Below are positions 1 to 8,793 of a stretch of 64,000 nucleotides of DNA, piece after piece. The position numbers and the translations under genes were made by a program. The stretch is from contig NZ_VTSR01000007.1 in assembly GCF_008329715.1 (NCBI RefSeq), positions 248,001 through 312,000 on the forward strand. Direction: 5' to 3'. The stretch comes from Gimesia chilikensis. Its GTDB lineage: Bacteria > Planctomycetota > Planctomycetia > Planctomycetales > Planctomycetaceae. Position 1 is the first letter of the stretch; each line of letters begins with the position of its first letter. Below the pieces are notes generated by a model that saw only the letters and a list, made by a program, of their open reading frames with translations, had not been told where the DNA came from and did not search any database.

Positions 1-4
1 AATA

Positions 5-934
5 TTACTCGGACTGCGGTGGTTCGGTATCAAAATCGAACCATTTCATGGCACTACTCATCGGTTCAATTCGCAGAACAACATAGCCATCCTGGAAAAT
101 ACGCACAGTGCCGGTAGACTCAGAGACCGCGATGGCAATCGCACCGGTTTCCTTGGAAATCGCTGCAGCAGCCCAATGTCGGGATCCCAGTCCCTTGGAG
201 AGCGTCAAGCCTTCCGCAGATGCATTCAGAATCCGCCCTGCCGACTGCACGACCCCATCTGAGCTGATAATAAAGGCACCGTCGATCTGGGCCAGTTCCT
301 TCATGCTCTCCTTGACACGTGGGTTGTTGACCATGCGGTCCTTCTGGGAGTAGCCTTTGAAAGGGTCGTGAACCTGTTCGTGTGAAAGCGACAGGACTTT
401 GCGGTGGTTCCCGACGACAAATAAAGCACCAACCGGCTTCCCTTCGCGTCCTTCCCGTCCGATCTCCACTGCCAGGTCCACCACGGCTCGCAGGGTCTGC
501 AGAGGAACCTTGGTCTCCAGACGCTGCAGATCGCGTGAGGTCAGCTTGGCCAGGTGATCTGCCAGGCTGACGATACTTAGTGAATCCGCGTGCTCCCGTT
601 CAAAGCCGGCATACAGCGCGATAATCCGGTCGCCCGATGCGAGGATCTCATCGGCAATTGCTTCCAGAATGGCCTGGCTGATCTGTACCTGACGCGTCTG
701 GGGTTCGTGGATCAGCGGAACCAGGGCAATCCCGTCTTCCTGGGCGGCGCGTTGAACGTCCGGTTTATCGGAAGAGACCACCAGCCTTAATTTCCCGAGA
801 GATTTGCTGATCTCCAGGAAGTCATAAGGAATATCTGCTAACAGGAAGACGACATCAATCTCACAATCACTGGCTAATCGTTTAGCTGCTTTTAATAAGC
901 TCGTTAATTGTGGGGAAAAGTCAACCCGTTTCAT
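5..934 (-). CDS. DacZ-type diadenylate cyclase (DisA_N/DAC domain protein)
   Basis: 309 aa, no signal peptide or membrane segment. The C-terminal half (about 160-295) is a DAC domain, the fold that condenses two ATP into cyclic di-AMP: the DGA motif is at 218-220 and the second motif reads SRHW at 251-254, where the family usually has RHR. The N-terminal 150 residues look like the pyruvate-kinase-C-terminal-like domain that precedes DAC in archaeal DacZ, rather than the helices of CdaA or the HhH tail of DisA. Cyclic di-AMP typically controls potassium uptake, and a KtrA/TrkH pair lies 7 kb away. The RHR-to-RHW change may affect activity. Domain call is solid; activity is inferred. Confidence 0.75.
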   Translation of the reverse strand: MKRVDFSPQLTSLLKAAKRLASDCEIDVVFLLADIPYDFLEISKSLGKLRLVVSSDKPDVQRAAQEDGIALVPLIHEPQTRQVQISQAILEAIADEILASGDRIIALYAGFEREHADSLSIVSLADHLAKLTSRDLQRLETKVPLQTLRAVVDLAVEIGREGREGKPVGALFVVGNHRKVLSLSHEQVHDPFKGYSQKDRMVNNPRVKESMKELAQIDGAFIISSDGVVQSAGRILNASAEGLTLSKGLGSRHWAAAAISKETGAIAIAVSESTGTVRIFQDGYVVLRIEPMSSAMKWFDFDTEPPQSE

Positions 935-1294
935 TTCCGGTCTCGATAGAAGCAGTGGCAGTGAATACTCAGTGTGGATCGCGATCGTGCCAGCTCAGGT
1001 AGACAGCCATAAGCTCAACGAAGACTGCAGCATCAGCGACACGAAGAGAGCAGGAAATCGAGGGTGTTCAGTTTCTGTTCACATCGGTGTGGTGTGGCCA
1101 GTTGGCTACGCGAAATGGATGACTGCAGGGGCTTGCGTACCTTAGCGGCGAATTCTAAGTGTAAAATAATTGCTGTCAGCGTCAACACATAAGTGCTTGT
1201 CTCCCCTTAAAAAAAGTGAGACAAGCACTGACTTTTGAGTGTTGTCGACAGATCGCCTGTCGGCCGGGCCCAAATATCGGCTTCTGCTGATCAA
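935..1294. other. Intergenic region with a stem-loop
   Basis: No gene is seen here. A 12-bp perfect inverted repeat (arms 1192-1203 and 1218-1229, sequence AGTGCTTGTCTC and its complement) lies about 65 bp past the stop of the minus-strand gene that ends at 1295. The loop holds a run of seven A on the plus strand, so it could end transcription of that gene, though no T-run follows the stem. The rest is presumably the upstream region of the DAC gene. Confidence 0.5.
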
Positions 1295-2236
1295 TTACTG
1301 GGCTTCGGTAGTCTGTTCTTTCTGAGCGACTTCGGTGGGATCGACCAGCGTTTCCAGCCGGGTCGAGACCGCCCGCATCGCCCCTTTTCCGTCAAATACG
1401 CCTACCTGGGCTTTATCCAGAGAGACATCCTGAGAAATAATCACACCCCGTTCGATATCCAGCTTAATGGTTCCGGAAGGTGTTTTCTGAATCAGCTGCA
1501 TGCTCAGCTTCGGGTCGTTGAGCCGGGTCATGATTTTGGTTTTGAAGGTGATCACAGCCAGGCCATCTTCTACCGATTCCAGCGTAAAAGTACGCCGCAC
1601 AGGCACTTTTTTGCGCAGAGTCTTGCTGAGGGCCACTTCCACATCCAGTTCGTCGTCCCAGGTGCTTCCGACTTTGACCTCTTCTTCAGGCAAGGGAATC
1701 AGGAAGCCCAGTCGACGCGATTTTTCCTGGTCCAGCTTGTCTGGCGCCTGGGCTTCTTCAAATTTCGCCCCTTCGCCATCGACTTTCAGTTCCTGGATGG
1801 AAATCACTTTACCCAGCGGTGAATAGACAATACGTGACGGCTTGCTGATGTTCGCCCGGATCGGTTTAAACTGCTCCAGATCCTTCTCGGGATTTTGTTC
1901 ACTGTCAAATGTCGCGGGAGTCGCATCGTCGAACTGCACCTTCATTTTGACGCGGTCAATGCGGGTTTCCAGGGTTCCATTGCCTTCTTCATTCACGGAA
2001 ATCACGCGATAATGCTTCATCGTGTTCGAAGAGTTCGCGGAAGTCTGCGTGTCCTGGTTGAGCTGAACCGTAATCTTGTTCTCGGTTTCGACCCGGTAAT
2101 GGACAAACTCGTTCGGAGTGAATTTGTAGCGGAGCGAATAGCTCTTCGCGTCTTCATCCGCAGCAGAGGTGACAGACAGTGGTGCTGAAAACTGGCTCAG
2201 CATGAGGGTCAGTAGACAGAACACAGTAGACCGCAT
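1295..2236 (-). CDS. Secreted protein of unknown function (DUF6263-like)
   Basis: 313 aa with an N-terminal signal peptide (charged MRST, hydrophobic stretch, cleavage probably after SVTSA near residue 25). The mature part is mostly beta-strand-like, with a repeated pattern of charged and hydrophobic residues and no catalytic motif I can name. It resembles secreted planctomycete proteins annotated as DUF6263, which describe a quantity under 'HYRVETENKITVQ'-type strands. It stands alone; the next gene downstream on the same strand (the DAC gene) is 360 bp away. Function unknown; export is the main supported inference. Confidence 0.6.
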   Translation of the reverse strand: MRSTVFCLLTLMLSQFSAPLSVTSAADEDAKSYSLRYKFTPNEFVHYRVETENKITVQLNQDTQTSANSSNTMKHYRVISVNEEGNGTLETRIDRVKMKVQFDDATPATFDSEQNPEKDLEQFKPIRANISKPSRIVYSPLGKVISIQELKVDGEGAKFEEAQAPDKLDQEKSRRLGFLIPLPEEEVKVGSTWDDELDVEVALSKTLRKKVPVRRTFTLESVEDGLAVITFKTKIMTRLNDPKLSMQLIQKTPSGTIKLDIERGVIISQDVSLDKAQVGVFDGKGAMRAVSTRLETLVDPTEVAQKEQTTEAQ

Positions 2237-2356
2237 CAGGGACTCCTTCCCGGAAAAGTTGGTGGTTTATCCATAAACTGTGGTGAAAGTAGCAGATCTG
2301 AATCTGTGTGGGGAGATCAATTTGGGGCCGGAACCGCAGTTTTTTCAGGTATTTAA

Positions 2357-3217
2357 CTATTCAGCTCCATATTTCGGCTGGCCTCCCCAGCCCAGCTTGC
2401 GATTCAGACGCGTATAGTAGTTGAATCCCGGAATCCGGGCCAGTTTGAACGCCACCGGAGCCCGCTTCAGTTCCAGGCGGTCACCAGAGGCATAGGGAAC
2501 CTTGATCTGCCCGTCAATCACCAGCATCGCTCCTTCCGGTGCATTCGGGGAAGACAGTGAATACAGGGCGTTTGCATTATCAACCAGCGGCCGGTTGGTC
2601 GGCGTATGCGGACAGATCGGAGTGATCACAAACGCCTGCAGGTCCTGTTTCAAAATCGGGCCCCCCGCAGAAAGACTGTGCGCGGTCGATCCCACGGGCG
2701 TACTGATGATCAGCCCGTCACCACTGTAGGTCGTCACCAGCTCGTTATTCACCGTCAATTCGACGTCGATCATCGACATCGCCCCGGCAGAACTGATCAC
2801 GACCTCGTTGAGTCCCAGGTAGGTATTCACCGATCCATCCGCCAGATAGTGCTTGCATTCGAACATCAGGTGCTCGACGATCCGATACTTGCGTTCCACG
2901 ATCTGGGCAAAGTTCTTACAGAACCCGTCCGGGGTCAGGTCTGCCAGAAATCCCAGCCGACCCAGGTTCACACCAATCATCGGCAGCTGATTCAGTCCCA
3001 TCTGGCGACAGGCCCGCAGGATCGCACCGTCGCCCCCCAGGACCACTACCAGGTCAGCTTCGGAATCGTCGGGAGTGAAATCTTCGATCACAGAGACCGC
3101 TGAGACATAGACCGAAGACTGGGACTGCAGGTATGCGTGGATCTGATCCCAGGCAGTCTGAATGTGTGCGCTTTGATCCCGCAGGAGGAACATTAAATTT
3201 AAAGGAGACTCAGACAT
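2357..3217 (-). CDS. nadK: NAD kinase
   Basis: 286 aa. It phosphorylates NAD to NADP using ATP, in the cytoplasm. The family signature is clear: GGDG at 61-64 in the stretch VVVLGGDGAILRA, then GVNLGRLGFLADL, the NE motif in GLNEVVIS (about 134-141), and STPVGSTAHSLSAGGP (about 175-190), the conserved substrate-binding segment. Length is typical of bacterial NadK. The start codon 'cat' at 3215-3217 gives MSESPLNLMFLL, a normal family N-terminus. It is divergent from the plus-strand gene at 3426, with about 200 bp of shared upstream region. Confidence 0.95.
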   Translation of the reverse strand: MSESPLNLMFLLRDQSAHIQTAWDQIHAYLQSQSSVYVSAVSVIEDFTPDDSEADLVVVLGGDGAILRACRQMGLNQLPMIGVNLGRLGFLADLTPDGFCKNFAQIVERKYRIVEHLMFECKHYLADGSVNTYLGLNEVVISSAGAMSMIDVELTVNNELVTTYSGDGLIISTPVGSTAHSLSAGGPILKQDLQAFVITPICPHTPTNRPLVDNANALYSLSSPNAPEGAMLVIDGQIKVPYASGDRLELKRAPVAFKLARIPGFNYYTRLNRKLGWGGQPKYGAE

Positions 3218-3425
3218 AGTTTACTTTCGGCACAAATTCAGCGTTGGTTAAACTCAGCGATGTGTCAGGCATTATACGCTCCTGGCAGCTCGTATCCAAT
3301 GTCACACCTTCCTTCCCGGGACAGGTTCCCCTAAATCCCCCTGTGTCAACTGTGATTCTTCCTGCCAATCCGCTACGATTGAGCATTCGAACCGAACAGA
3401 GACCGTTAGCAAAACTCAGAGTATC

Positions 3426-4079
3426 ATGAACTACTTTGCCCATGGAATGCGATTCGTCGATCGCCCCTATTTCCTGGCAGGAACCGCCCTGCCCGATCTC
3501 CTCTCCGTGGTGGATCGACGCGTCCGTCTGCGGATGAAAAACGTCGCCCCGTTTGTCGCAGAGACTGACAGCATCCAGGCCGAACTCGCCTCTGGCATCA
3601 AGCAGCATCTCGACGACGATCACTGGTTTCACTCCACGCAGGGCTTCCTCGAAATCACCACCGATCTCTCGCTCCTGTTCCGTGAGCTCTTTCAGAATGA
3701 CGATTCCGCTCGCGTCGGTTTCCTCGGTCACATCACTACCGAACTTCTGCTCGATGCCGTTCTCATCGATCAGAACCCCGGGCTGATCGACCGCTACTAC
3801 GATGCGTTCCTGGAGATCGATCCCTTCGTGACACAACAGGCCACGAATCGCATGACAACCCGCGAAACCGATCAACTCAGGGCCTGGCTGGTGCTGTTCC
3901 ATAAAGAAGCTTTCTTAAGAGATTACGTTGATCCACAAAGAATGCACTTACGCTTGAATCAGGTCATGAAACGGGTCAAACTACAACCGTTACCGGAAGG
4001 TACGATCTCAGTTCTCAAAACAGGTCGGGAAATCGTAGAAAAGCGTCTCGACGATTTATTGCCGCCTGAGCATTTTTAA
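3426..4079 (+). CDS. Conserved protein, possibly ACP phosphodiesterase-like
   Basis: 217 aa, cytoplasmic. The N-terminus (MNYFAHGMRF, then AGTALPDLLSVVDRRVR) has the layout of acyl-carrier-protein phosphodiesterase (AcpH), which begins MNFLAH and has an aspartate-containing segment soon after; later it has HLDDDHWFHST and GHITTELLLDAVL, a set of His and Asp residues that could bind metal as in HD-like helical hydrolases. The match is only partial, so the function is a suggestion. It ends 26 bp before the sugar isomerase gene on the same strand, so the two are likely cotranscribed. Confidence 0.55.
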   Translation: MNYFAHGMRFVDRPYFLAGTALPDLLSVVDRRVRLRMKNVAPFVAETDSIQAELASGIKQHLDDDHWFHSTQGFLEITTDLSLLFRELFQNDDSARVGFLGHITTELLLDAVLIDQNPGLIDRYYDAFLEIDPFVTQQATNRMTTRETDQLRAWLVLFHKEAFLRDYVDPQRMHLRLNQVMKRVKLQPLPEGTISVLKTGREIVEKRLDDLLPPEHF

Positions 4080-4105
4080 TCTCCAGTGATTGAAAGATAA
4101 CAACA

Positions 4106-4948
4106 ATGAAGTACGGCTTAAACATGCTGCTGTGGACCTCCGATGTGAATGAGTCCCATTTCGGACTGCTCGAGCAGATCAAAGGCTGGGGCTATGATGG
4201 CGTCGAGCTGCCTGTCTTTGAGGCGGATGAGAAAAAATTCGCTCAGGTCGGAAACAAACTGGAAGAACTCGGTCTGGGCCGCACCGCCGTCACCGTCTGC
4301 ACGCCGGATGAGAACCCGATCTCCAGCGATCCCGCCATCCGCGAAGCCGGCCTGAATCGTCTTAAACGCATGATCGATATGTGTGCCGCCTCCGGAGCCA
4401 CTCACCTCTGTGGCCCCATTCACTCTGCACTCGGCGAATTCTCCGGCTCCGGTCGCACACCTGAAGAATGGAAGTACGGCCAGGAAATCCTCGCCCAGGC
4501 CGCCGACCACGCCCAGGCCAACAACGTGATCCTGGTCTGTGAATACCTCAACCGCTTTGAATGCTACTTCCTCAATACTGCGGAAGACTGTTCCCAGTTC
4601 ACCCGAGAAGTGAATCATCCGAACCTCAAGATGATGTACGATTCCTTCCACGCCAACATCGAAGAGAAAAGTATTACCGAAGCCGTCAAAGTCTGTGCCG
4701 ATCAGATGGTCCACGTGCACATCTCCGAAAACGATCGCTCCACCCCCGGCGAGGGGGGCGTCAACTGGGACGAAACCTTCGCTGCACTCAAAGAAATCAA
4801 CTACGACGGCTGGTTCACCATCGAAGCCTTTGGTCTGGCCCTGCCCGACCTGGCCGCAGCCACCCGCATCTGGCGGAAGATGTTCCCCACCGAAGAGCAT
4901 CTGGCAACCAAGGGCCTCGAATTCATGAAGACCCGCTGGGAAGGCTAA
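4106..4948 (+). CDS. Sugar phosphate isomerase/epimerase, TIM-barrel (D-psicose/tagatose 3-epimerase-like)
   Basis: 280 aa, AP-endonuclease-2 fold. It starts MKYGLNMLLWTSDV, as in ketose 3-epimerases, and carries the expected metal-binding acidic and His residues: E in VCEYLNRFE (about 150), D and H in YDSFHAN (about 184-188), H in VHVHISEND and a final E in FTIEAFG (about 246). The likely reaction is interconversion of ketoses or of an oxidised inositol/sugar; the substrate cannot be read from sequence. It follows the gene at 3426 by 26 bp and is followed by a strong terminator. Confidence 0.8.
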   Translation: MKYGLNMLLWTSDVNESHFGLLEQIKGWGYDGVELPVFEADEKKFAQVGNKLEELGLGRTAVTVCTPDENPISSDPAIREAGLNRLKRMIDMCAASGATHLCGPIHSALGEFSGSGRTPEEWKYGQEILAQAADHAQANNVILVCEYLNRFECYFLNTAEDCSQFTREVNHPNLKMMYDSFHANIEEKSITEAVKVCADQMVHVHISENDRSTPGEGGVNWDETFAALKEINYDGWFTIEAFGLALPDLAAATRIWRKMFPTEEHLATKGLEFMKTRWEG

Positions 4949-4971
4949 GCCCGCCCCGACAATATGCTCAC

Positions 4972-5009
4972 AGAGAGTGGACCGCATCGCAGGTTCACTC
5001 TCTTTTTTT
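4972..5009 (+). terminator. Rho-independent terminator after the isomerase gene
   Basis: A 12-bp stem (4972-4983 with 4992-5003, one G-T pair) with an 8-nt loop runs straight into seven T (5003-5009). It lies 24 bp after the stop codon at 4948. Confidence 0.9.
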
Positions 5010-5721
5010 ATTCGCCGCATTCACAGAGTCCTTCCCGTTGTTTCCCTGTGGAAAATGTCTCTACTTCCCCGTTTTTACCTGTCTCGTTCAGTGCACAGGA
5101 CTGCATAGACTGACCTTGATCCCCGTTTTCCGAATCGTAAAGTATCGCAATTGTGCTTCGCGCGCGAGGCGGACGATGCGTGCACTGGAAAACCGGAACA
5201 AGCGACTCATCAGCACCTGAATCGCCGTCGATTTTCACCCCCTCTACACCGGAACATCCGCCACCGGTTCCCGTTGTCTCGTTAAATTTCAAATCATTTC
5301 GGAGCATATTCAAAGCAACTCGCAACACACTCAGTGCACATTCAGCAGGTTTGAAAGTCATTTCAAAAGTCAAAACCCCTTGACCTCCCCACGCCCTTCC
5401 ACAAAATACAAAACCATGCAAAACAACGACTCAAATCATTAGAAATTCGATCTACGAATCTGCCAGCAGCATCCCACACAAATCATCGGGTAACCCCGAA
5501 TGCAATTCGGGGCGAGCAACGCGAGCAGGAAACGGTCAGGGCAAACCTGCAGTCCAGAAAACCACCGCGCAGCAAGGTGCCATGACAGCAACAGAGAATC
5601 GTAAGCAGCGGCGCGAGCCACACCAGATAAAAACCGGGCAGCACTGAACTGTCCTCCTGTGTAGAGAACACACCAGTAGAAAAGCCAAATTAGCCCCGGT
5701 TAGGCGTTTCGGGAAAGACTC
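5010..5721. other. Long intergenic region between convergent genes
   Basis: About 700 bp with no convincing gene on either strand; the open frames seen lack start signals and family resemblance. The one feature is the dispersed hairpin repeat at 5494-5551, described separately. Confidence 0.6.
5494..5551. repeat. Dispersed intergenic hairpin repeat, copy 1
   Basis: Inverted repeat CCCCGAA/TTCGGGG (5494-5500, 5506-5512) followed by cGAGCaacGCGAGCAGGAAA, then GTCAGGG and ACCTGCA. A second copy with the same layout is at 16131-16187. Both lie between convergent genes, so a bidirectional terminator or REP-like role is possible. Confidence 0.7.
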
Positions 5722-6159
5722 TCATTCGCACTCATGTTGTGAAAAACCGTTGGGCGTCTTGGCTTTAATGTTCAGTTTTAATAGCCCCTTTGCTGTAGAC
5801 AGCTCTACTATGTTGCCGATTCGGACGGTTTTGATTTCTTCAATAAATCTAGCCAGATGTTCCAGGCACTGTTCGACATCCGAGACAGGCTGCCCCGCGT
5901 CGACCAGCTTTGCAAACAGATCATTCTCATTCACGAGTTGACTTGTCAGCACTACCATTCCGTATTGCCTGATCTTTCCCGATTTGATCCCCAGTAATAC
6001 AAAATCCGCTTCTGTAGTCGGGAGGGGGACTAAAAAATCACTCGATCTTTGCTGAGGGAACCGGGGATCAAAGGCCACCAGCACTTTTTTGGATTCGACC
6101 ATCTCTCTGGGCTCCTTGAGTCGTTTGTTTTTCGGGGCGTTGGCAGGATGATCTGTCAT
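5722..6159 (-). CDS. Hypothetical protein
   Basis: 145 aa, not recognised. The first 22 residues are charged and basic (KNKRLKEPRE), then an alpha/beta pattern: ESKKVLVAFDPRFP, ADFVLLGIKSGKIRQYGMVVLT, and a helical ARFIEEIKTVR. No signal peptide or membrane segment. Codon use matches the surrounding GC-rich region. It has no near neighbour on the same strand (TauE begins 580 bp downstream in transcription terms on the other side), so it is probably expressed alone. Confidence 0.5.
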   Translation of the reverse strand: MTDHPANAPKNKRLKEPREMVESKKVLVAFDPRFPQQRSSDFLVPLPTTEADFVLLGIKSGKIRQYGMVVLTSQLVNENDLFAKLVDAGQPVSDVEQCLEHLARFIEEIKTVRIGNIVELSTAKGLLKLNIKAKTPNGFSQHECE

Positions 6160-6304
6160 GGATGTTAGAGAATGTTGTCATTGGGGCCATGTCGGTATTA
6201 CGTTTATCACTGATCGGCGACAATATTTCTGATTGATATTTCAAAGTGATTACAAAGATTATTTCAGTCTCGGCAAAGCCTGGCTCATCAGTTATGCAAC
6301 CAGT

Positions 6305-7381
6305 TCACTCCACCCGCTCATCCCCCACCAGTTCCACCGGCGGCAATCCCGCAGCCAGACCCGGACGATCCAGCGACGCCTCCCCGCGCCCACACCGGTA
6401 CAGAACATGAAACAGGGCATTCATCGCCAGCACGCTCCCCAGTGCCGCCAGCAGGGCCACTCCGGTCACCCGTTCATGCATGATCGTCCACACGAACTGC
6501 ACGATACACAGCAGCGACACCAGCAGCAGCGTCGGCGTGCGGGAAATCAGGTTCACCACCAGTGCACCAAAGGGCGCTCCCAGGGCGACAATCGGGGCCG
6601 CGGCCAGCCAGTTGGCATACACTTCCGGATCCATGTGATACAGACCGGGGTGGAACCGTGACAGCAGCAGGTTCGAAAAGATACCCACAACCGACGTAAA
6701 CGCCATGAGCAGCACCGAGGTCGGAATCGCCACCTTCAGATCGGCCCGGTACAGCAGCACCAGTGTCGCATAGACCATCATGTCAATCCCCACGCCGGTA
6801 ATCGAAGCCACGATGCCCCCCGTAATACCGACGGTCAGTCCCAGCGGAGTATCGTAGCGCCGCCAGCGGTCACTGACTCCCTCGGCGGCCACCAGTTCTT
6901 TCAGCTTTACCAGATGCATGATACCGAAACTGCACCAGACCACCGCGAACGTCAGCTTGACCCACAGATCCGGAACAAAGGGGGCAATCAAAGCAGCACC
7001 CAGTGGTGTTCCCACCAGGGCACCCGCCAGCGCCGGTTTCAGCAGTCCCCAGTCGAGCGGCCGTCGCGCCGAGAGAATATAAATGCTGGCCGAGACCATC
7101 CCCACCGACTGGACAGCCAGACCAAAGTTCCGTCCCAGGGAACCGGGCATATCAAAAAACAGGACCAGTACCGGAAAACCGACAGTGCCGCCCCCCATCG
7201 GGGTCGAACCGGCGATATAAGAACCCAGTGCCATCGATACGGCGATCGGCCAGTGAGCACGCAGCGTGTCCCAGCCATCAGTCAGCAGAACCACCGTCAG
7301 CCAGACTGCATAAAACAGGACCAGCCACAAACAGAACGGCCACAGTTGGCGTAACGGAGAAGCGGAACTCTGACCTTTCAT
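6305..7381 (-). CDS. TauE/SafE-family sulfite/organosulfur exporter
   Basis: 358 aa integral membrane protein with about 8-10 hydrophobic segments. It has the internal duplication of the family, including ALGSYIAGSTPMGGGTVGFPVLVLF near residues 50-75 and GITGGIVASITGVGIDMM in the second half, two glycine-rich membrane segments. TauE/SafE proteins move sulfite, sulfoacetate or related anions out of the cell; the substrate here is unknown. It lies 55 bp past the end of the MarR-type gene on the same strand, so the two are probably one unit and the exporter may be induced by the ligand of that regulator. Confidence 0.85.
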   Translation of the reverse strand: MKGQSSASPLRQLWPFCLWLVLFYAVWLTVVLLTDGWDTLRAHWPIAVSMALGSYIAGSTPMGGGTVGFPVLVLFFDMPGSLGRNFGLAVQSVGMVSASIYILSARRPLDWGLLKPALAGALVGTPLGAALIAPFVPDLWVKLTFAVVWCSFGIMHLVKLKELVAAEGVSDRWRRYDTPLGLTVGITGGIVASITGVGIDMMVYATLVLLYRADLKVAIPTSVLLMAFTSVVGIFSNLLLSRFHPGLYHMDPEVYANWLAAAPIVALGAPFGALVVNLISRTPTLLLVSLLCIVQFVWTIMHERVTGVALLAALGSVLAMNALFHVLYRCGRGEASLDRPGLAAGLPPVELVGDERVE

Positions 7382-7436
7382 CTGGCTGTCTCATACAAAC
7401 TTGATCTGACTGGCAGGCCCCAGCCGGCAGGTAATA

Positions 7437-7937
7437 CTACAGCGAATCCAGCCAGTCGCAACTGGCATCCTCATGCGGCGCACGTGCTTTCTGGAGCAGC
7501 CGAATCAGCCGTTGCTGTTCGCTGTCACTCAAATGCCCCAGCTGCTGCCCGTGCATCTGCACCACCGCTTTCTCCATCCGTTTGAGCAGGGTCTGCCCCT
7601 CCTCCGTAATGGCCACCTCCACCACGCGGCGGTTTTCGGGTAACCGACTCCGCTGCACCAGGCCCCGTTTCTCAAGGCGGTCCAGCATGCGGGTGGTATC
7701 CGGACAGCGGGAAATCAGCCGGCGGCCCAGCTCCATGGTCTGTACCGTTTCCGGGGCTGCCATCTGTAGCAGCCGCAAAACGTTGTACTGTTGCGGTGAA
7801 AGTTCAAATTGGACAAACAGCGACTCTTCCAGCACCTTCAGGCAGTCATACGTCCGCCAGAGCTGCAGGAAGACCTCTTGTTCGGGTGAGTCAAAGCTCA
7901 CACGCTGCGATTCGGTTTGGCTGGCTCGTGGATTCAT
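7437..7937 (-). CDS. MarR-family transcriptional regulator
   Basis: 166 aa from the ATG at 7937 (MNPRASQTE); a longer start at 7964 would overlap the operator and is less likely. The winged-helix core is clear: LSPQQYNVLRLLQMA, then ELGRRLISRCPDTTRMLDRLEKRGLVQR (recognition helix) and ENRRVVEVAITEEGQTLLKRM (wing). MarR dimers usually repress their own operon until a small ligand binds. Two tandem 12-bp palindromes lie just upstream and fit autoregulation. It probably controls the TauE-type exporter that follows. Confidence 0.9.
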   Translation of the reverse strand: MNPRASQTESQRVSFDSPEQEVFLQLWRTYDCLKVLEESLFVQFELSPQQYNVLRLLQMAAPETVQTMELGRRLISRCPDTTRMLDRLEKRGLVQRSRLPENRRVVEVAITEEGQTLLKRMEKAVVQMHGQQLGHLSDSEQQRLIRLLQKARAPHEDASCDWLDSL

Positions 7938-7967
7938 AATCTGAATTAATGCGCGTTCCAACAATAG

Positions 7968-7994
7968 TTGTCAAGACAAATATTGTCGCGACAG
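7968..7994. promoter_or_regulatory. Tandem palindromes, probable MarR operator
   Basis: Two near-identical palindromes, TTGTCAAGACAA (7968-7979) and TTGTCGCGACAG (7983-7994), start 15 bp apart and end 31 bp before the MarR start. Half-site TTGTC. This is the size and position expected for a MarR dimer operator. Confidence 0.7.
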
Positions 7995-8089
7995 GGTTTT
8001 CAGGGGACTCTCAGGAGGCAGCCTTATTTGCGCATAATAATCGCTACGTGGTTCCGGTATTCCGACCCATCAGGGGAACACGCCATGGA

Positions 8090-8746
8090 TCAGGAAATAT
8101 TGGCGATCTGATCCAGAATCTTGTCTTCACCGGCGACCAGCAGCGTATCCGTGTCATTCAACAGCTTGTCCGGGTCGGGCGAGGCGATGATCTTATCCGT
8201 CAGAATATCGTGGACGGCGACGATGGTAATATCGTATTCCTGCCGCAGCTTGAGTTCGCGGATCGATTTCCCCATCCAGTCGTTGGGCACACCCATCTCC
8301 TGCAGGCTGAAGCCTTTCCCCAGTTTGACGTAGTTCAGAAGTGCGGAACCGGTCATGCGGGTTGCCAGGCTGATCGCGGAATCACGTTCCGGAAAGACGA
8401 TATCAGTCACGCCGATGCGGTCCATCACGCGGGCATGATCATTCGACACGACTTTGACATAGATGTCCTTGATTTTCAGATCGTGCAGCGCCATCGTAGC
8501 CAGGATGCTGGCGGTAATGTCATCTCCGGTCGACACGATCGCCGCGTCCGCCTCTTTGGCACTGATGCGCACCAGCGTATCGAAGTCGGTTCCGTCGCCG
8601 ACCACCGCGTGCGAAATCAGCGACGCCAGCCGATCGACCAGCGTTTCATTGAGATCGATGGCAATCACGTCATGCCCCCCTTCATAGAGGGTGCGTGCTA
8701 CGGAAAATCCGAAGTTGCCCAGTCCGATGACCACAAAACGTTTCAT
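8090..8746 (-). CDS. KtrA/TrkA-family potassium uptake regulator (RCK protein)
   Basis: 218 aa, cytoplasmic gating subunit. RCK_N Rossmann domain (1-about 130) has GLGNFG at 8-13 for nucleotide binding, an acidic residue at the end of strand 2 (VIAIDLNE) and [13 protein letters not shown] (about 135-218) ends [14 protein letters not shown]. Single RCK unit, so KtrA-like rather than the double-length TrkA of E. coli. It follows the TrkH-type gene by 47 bp and forms the standard potassium uptake pair. RCK_C domains of this type can bind cyclic di-AMP, and a DAC gene is at 5-934; that link is inferred. Confidence 0.9.
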   Translation of the reverse strand: MKRFVVIGLGNFGFSVARTLYEGGHDVIAIDLNETLVDRLASLISHAVVGDGTDFDTLVRISAKEADAAIVSTGDDITASILATMALHDLKIKDIYVKVVSNDHARVMDRIGVTDIVFPERDSAISLATRMTGSALLNYVKLGKGFSLQEMGVPNDWMGKSIRELKLRQEYDITIVAVHDILTDKIIASPDPDKLLNDTDTLLVAGEDKILDQIANIS

Positions 8747-8793
8747 GGCAAAACCCTGCTCTTTATGTTCAGTTCACAATTAAAATACGATCA

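Noticed and set aside
5008-5671. Several minus-strand ORFs between the isomerase gene and 5722
   Set aside because: They cross the terminator and the hairpin repeat and have no coding signals.
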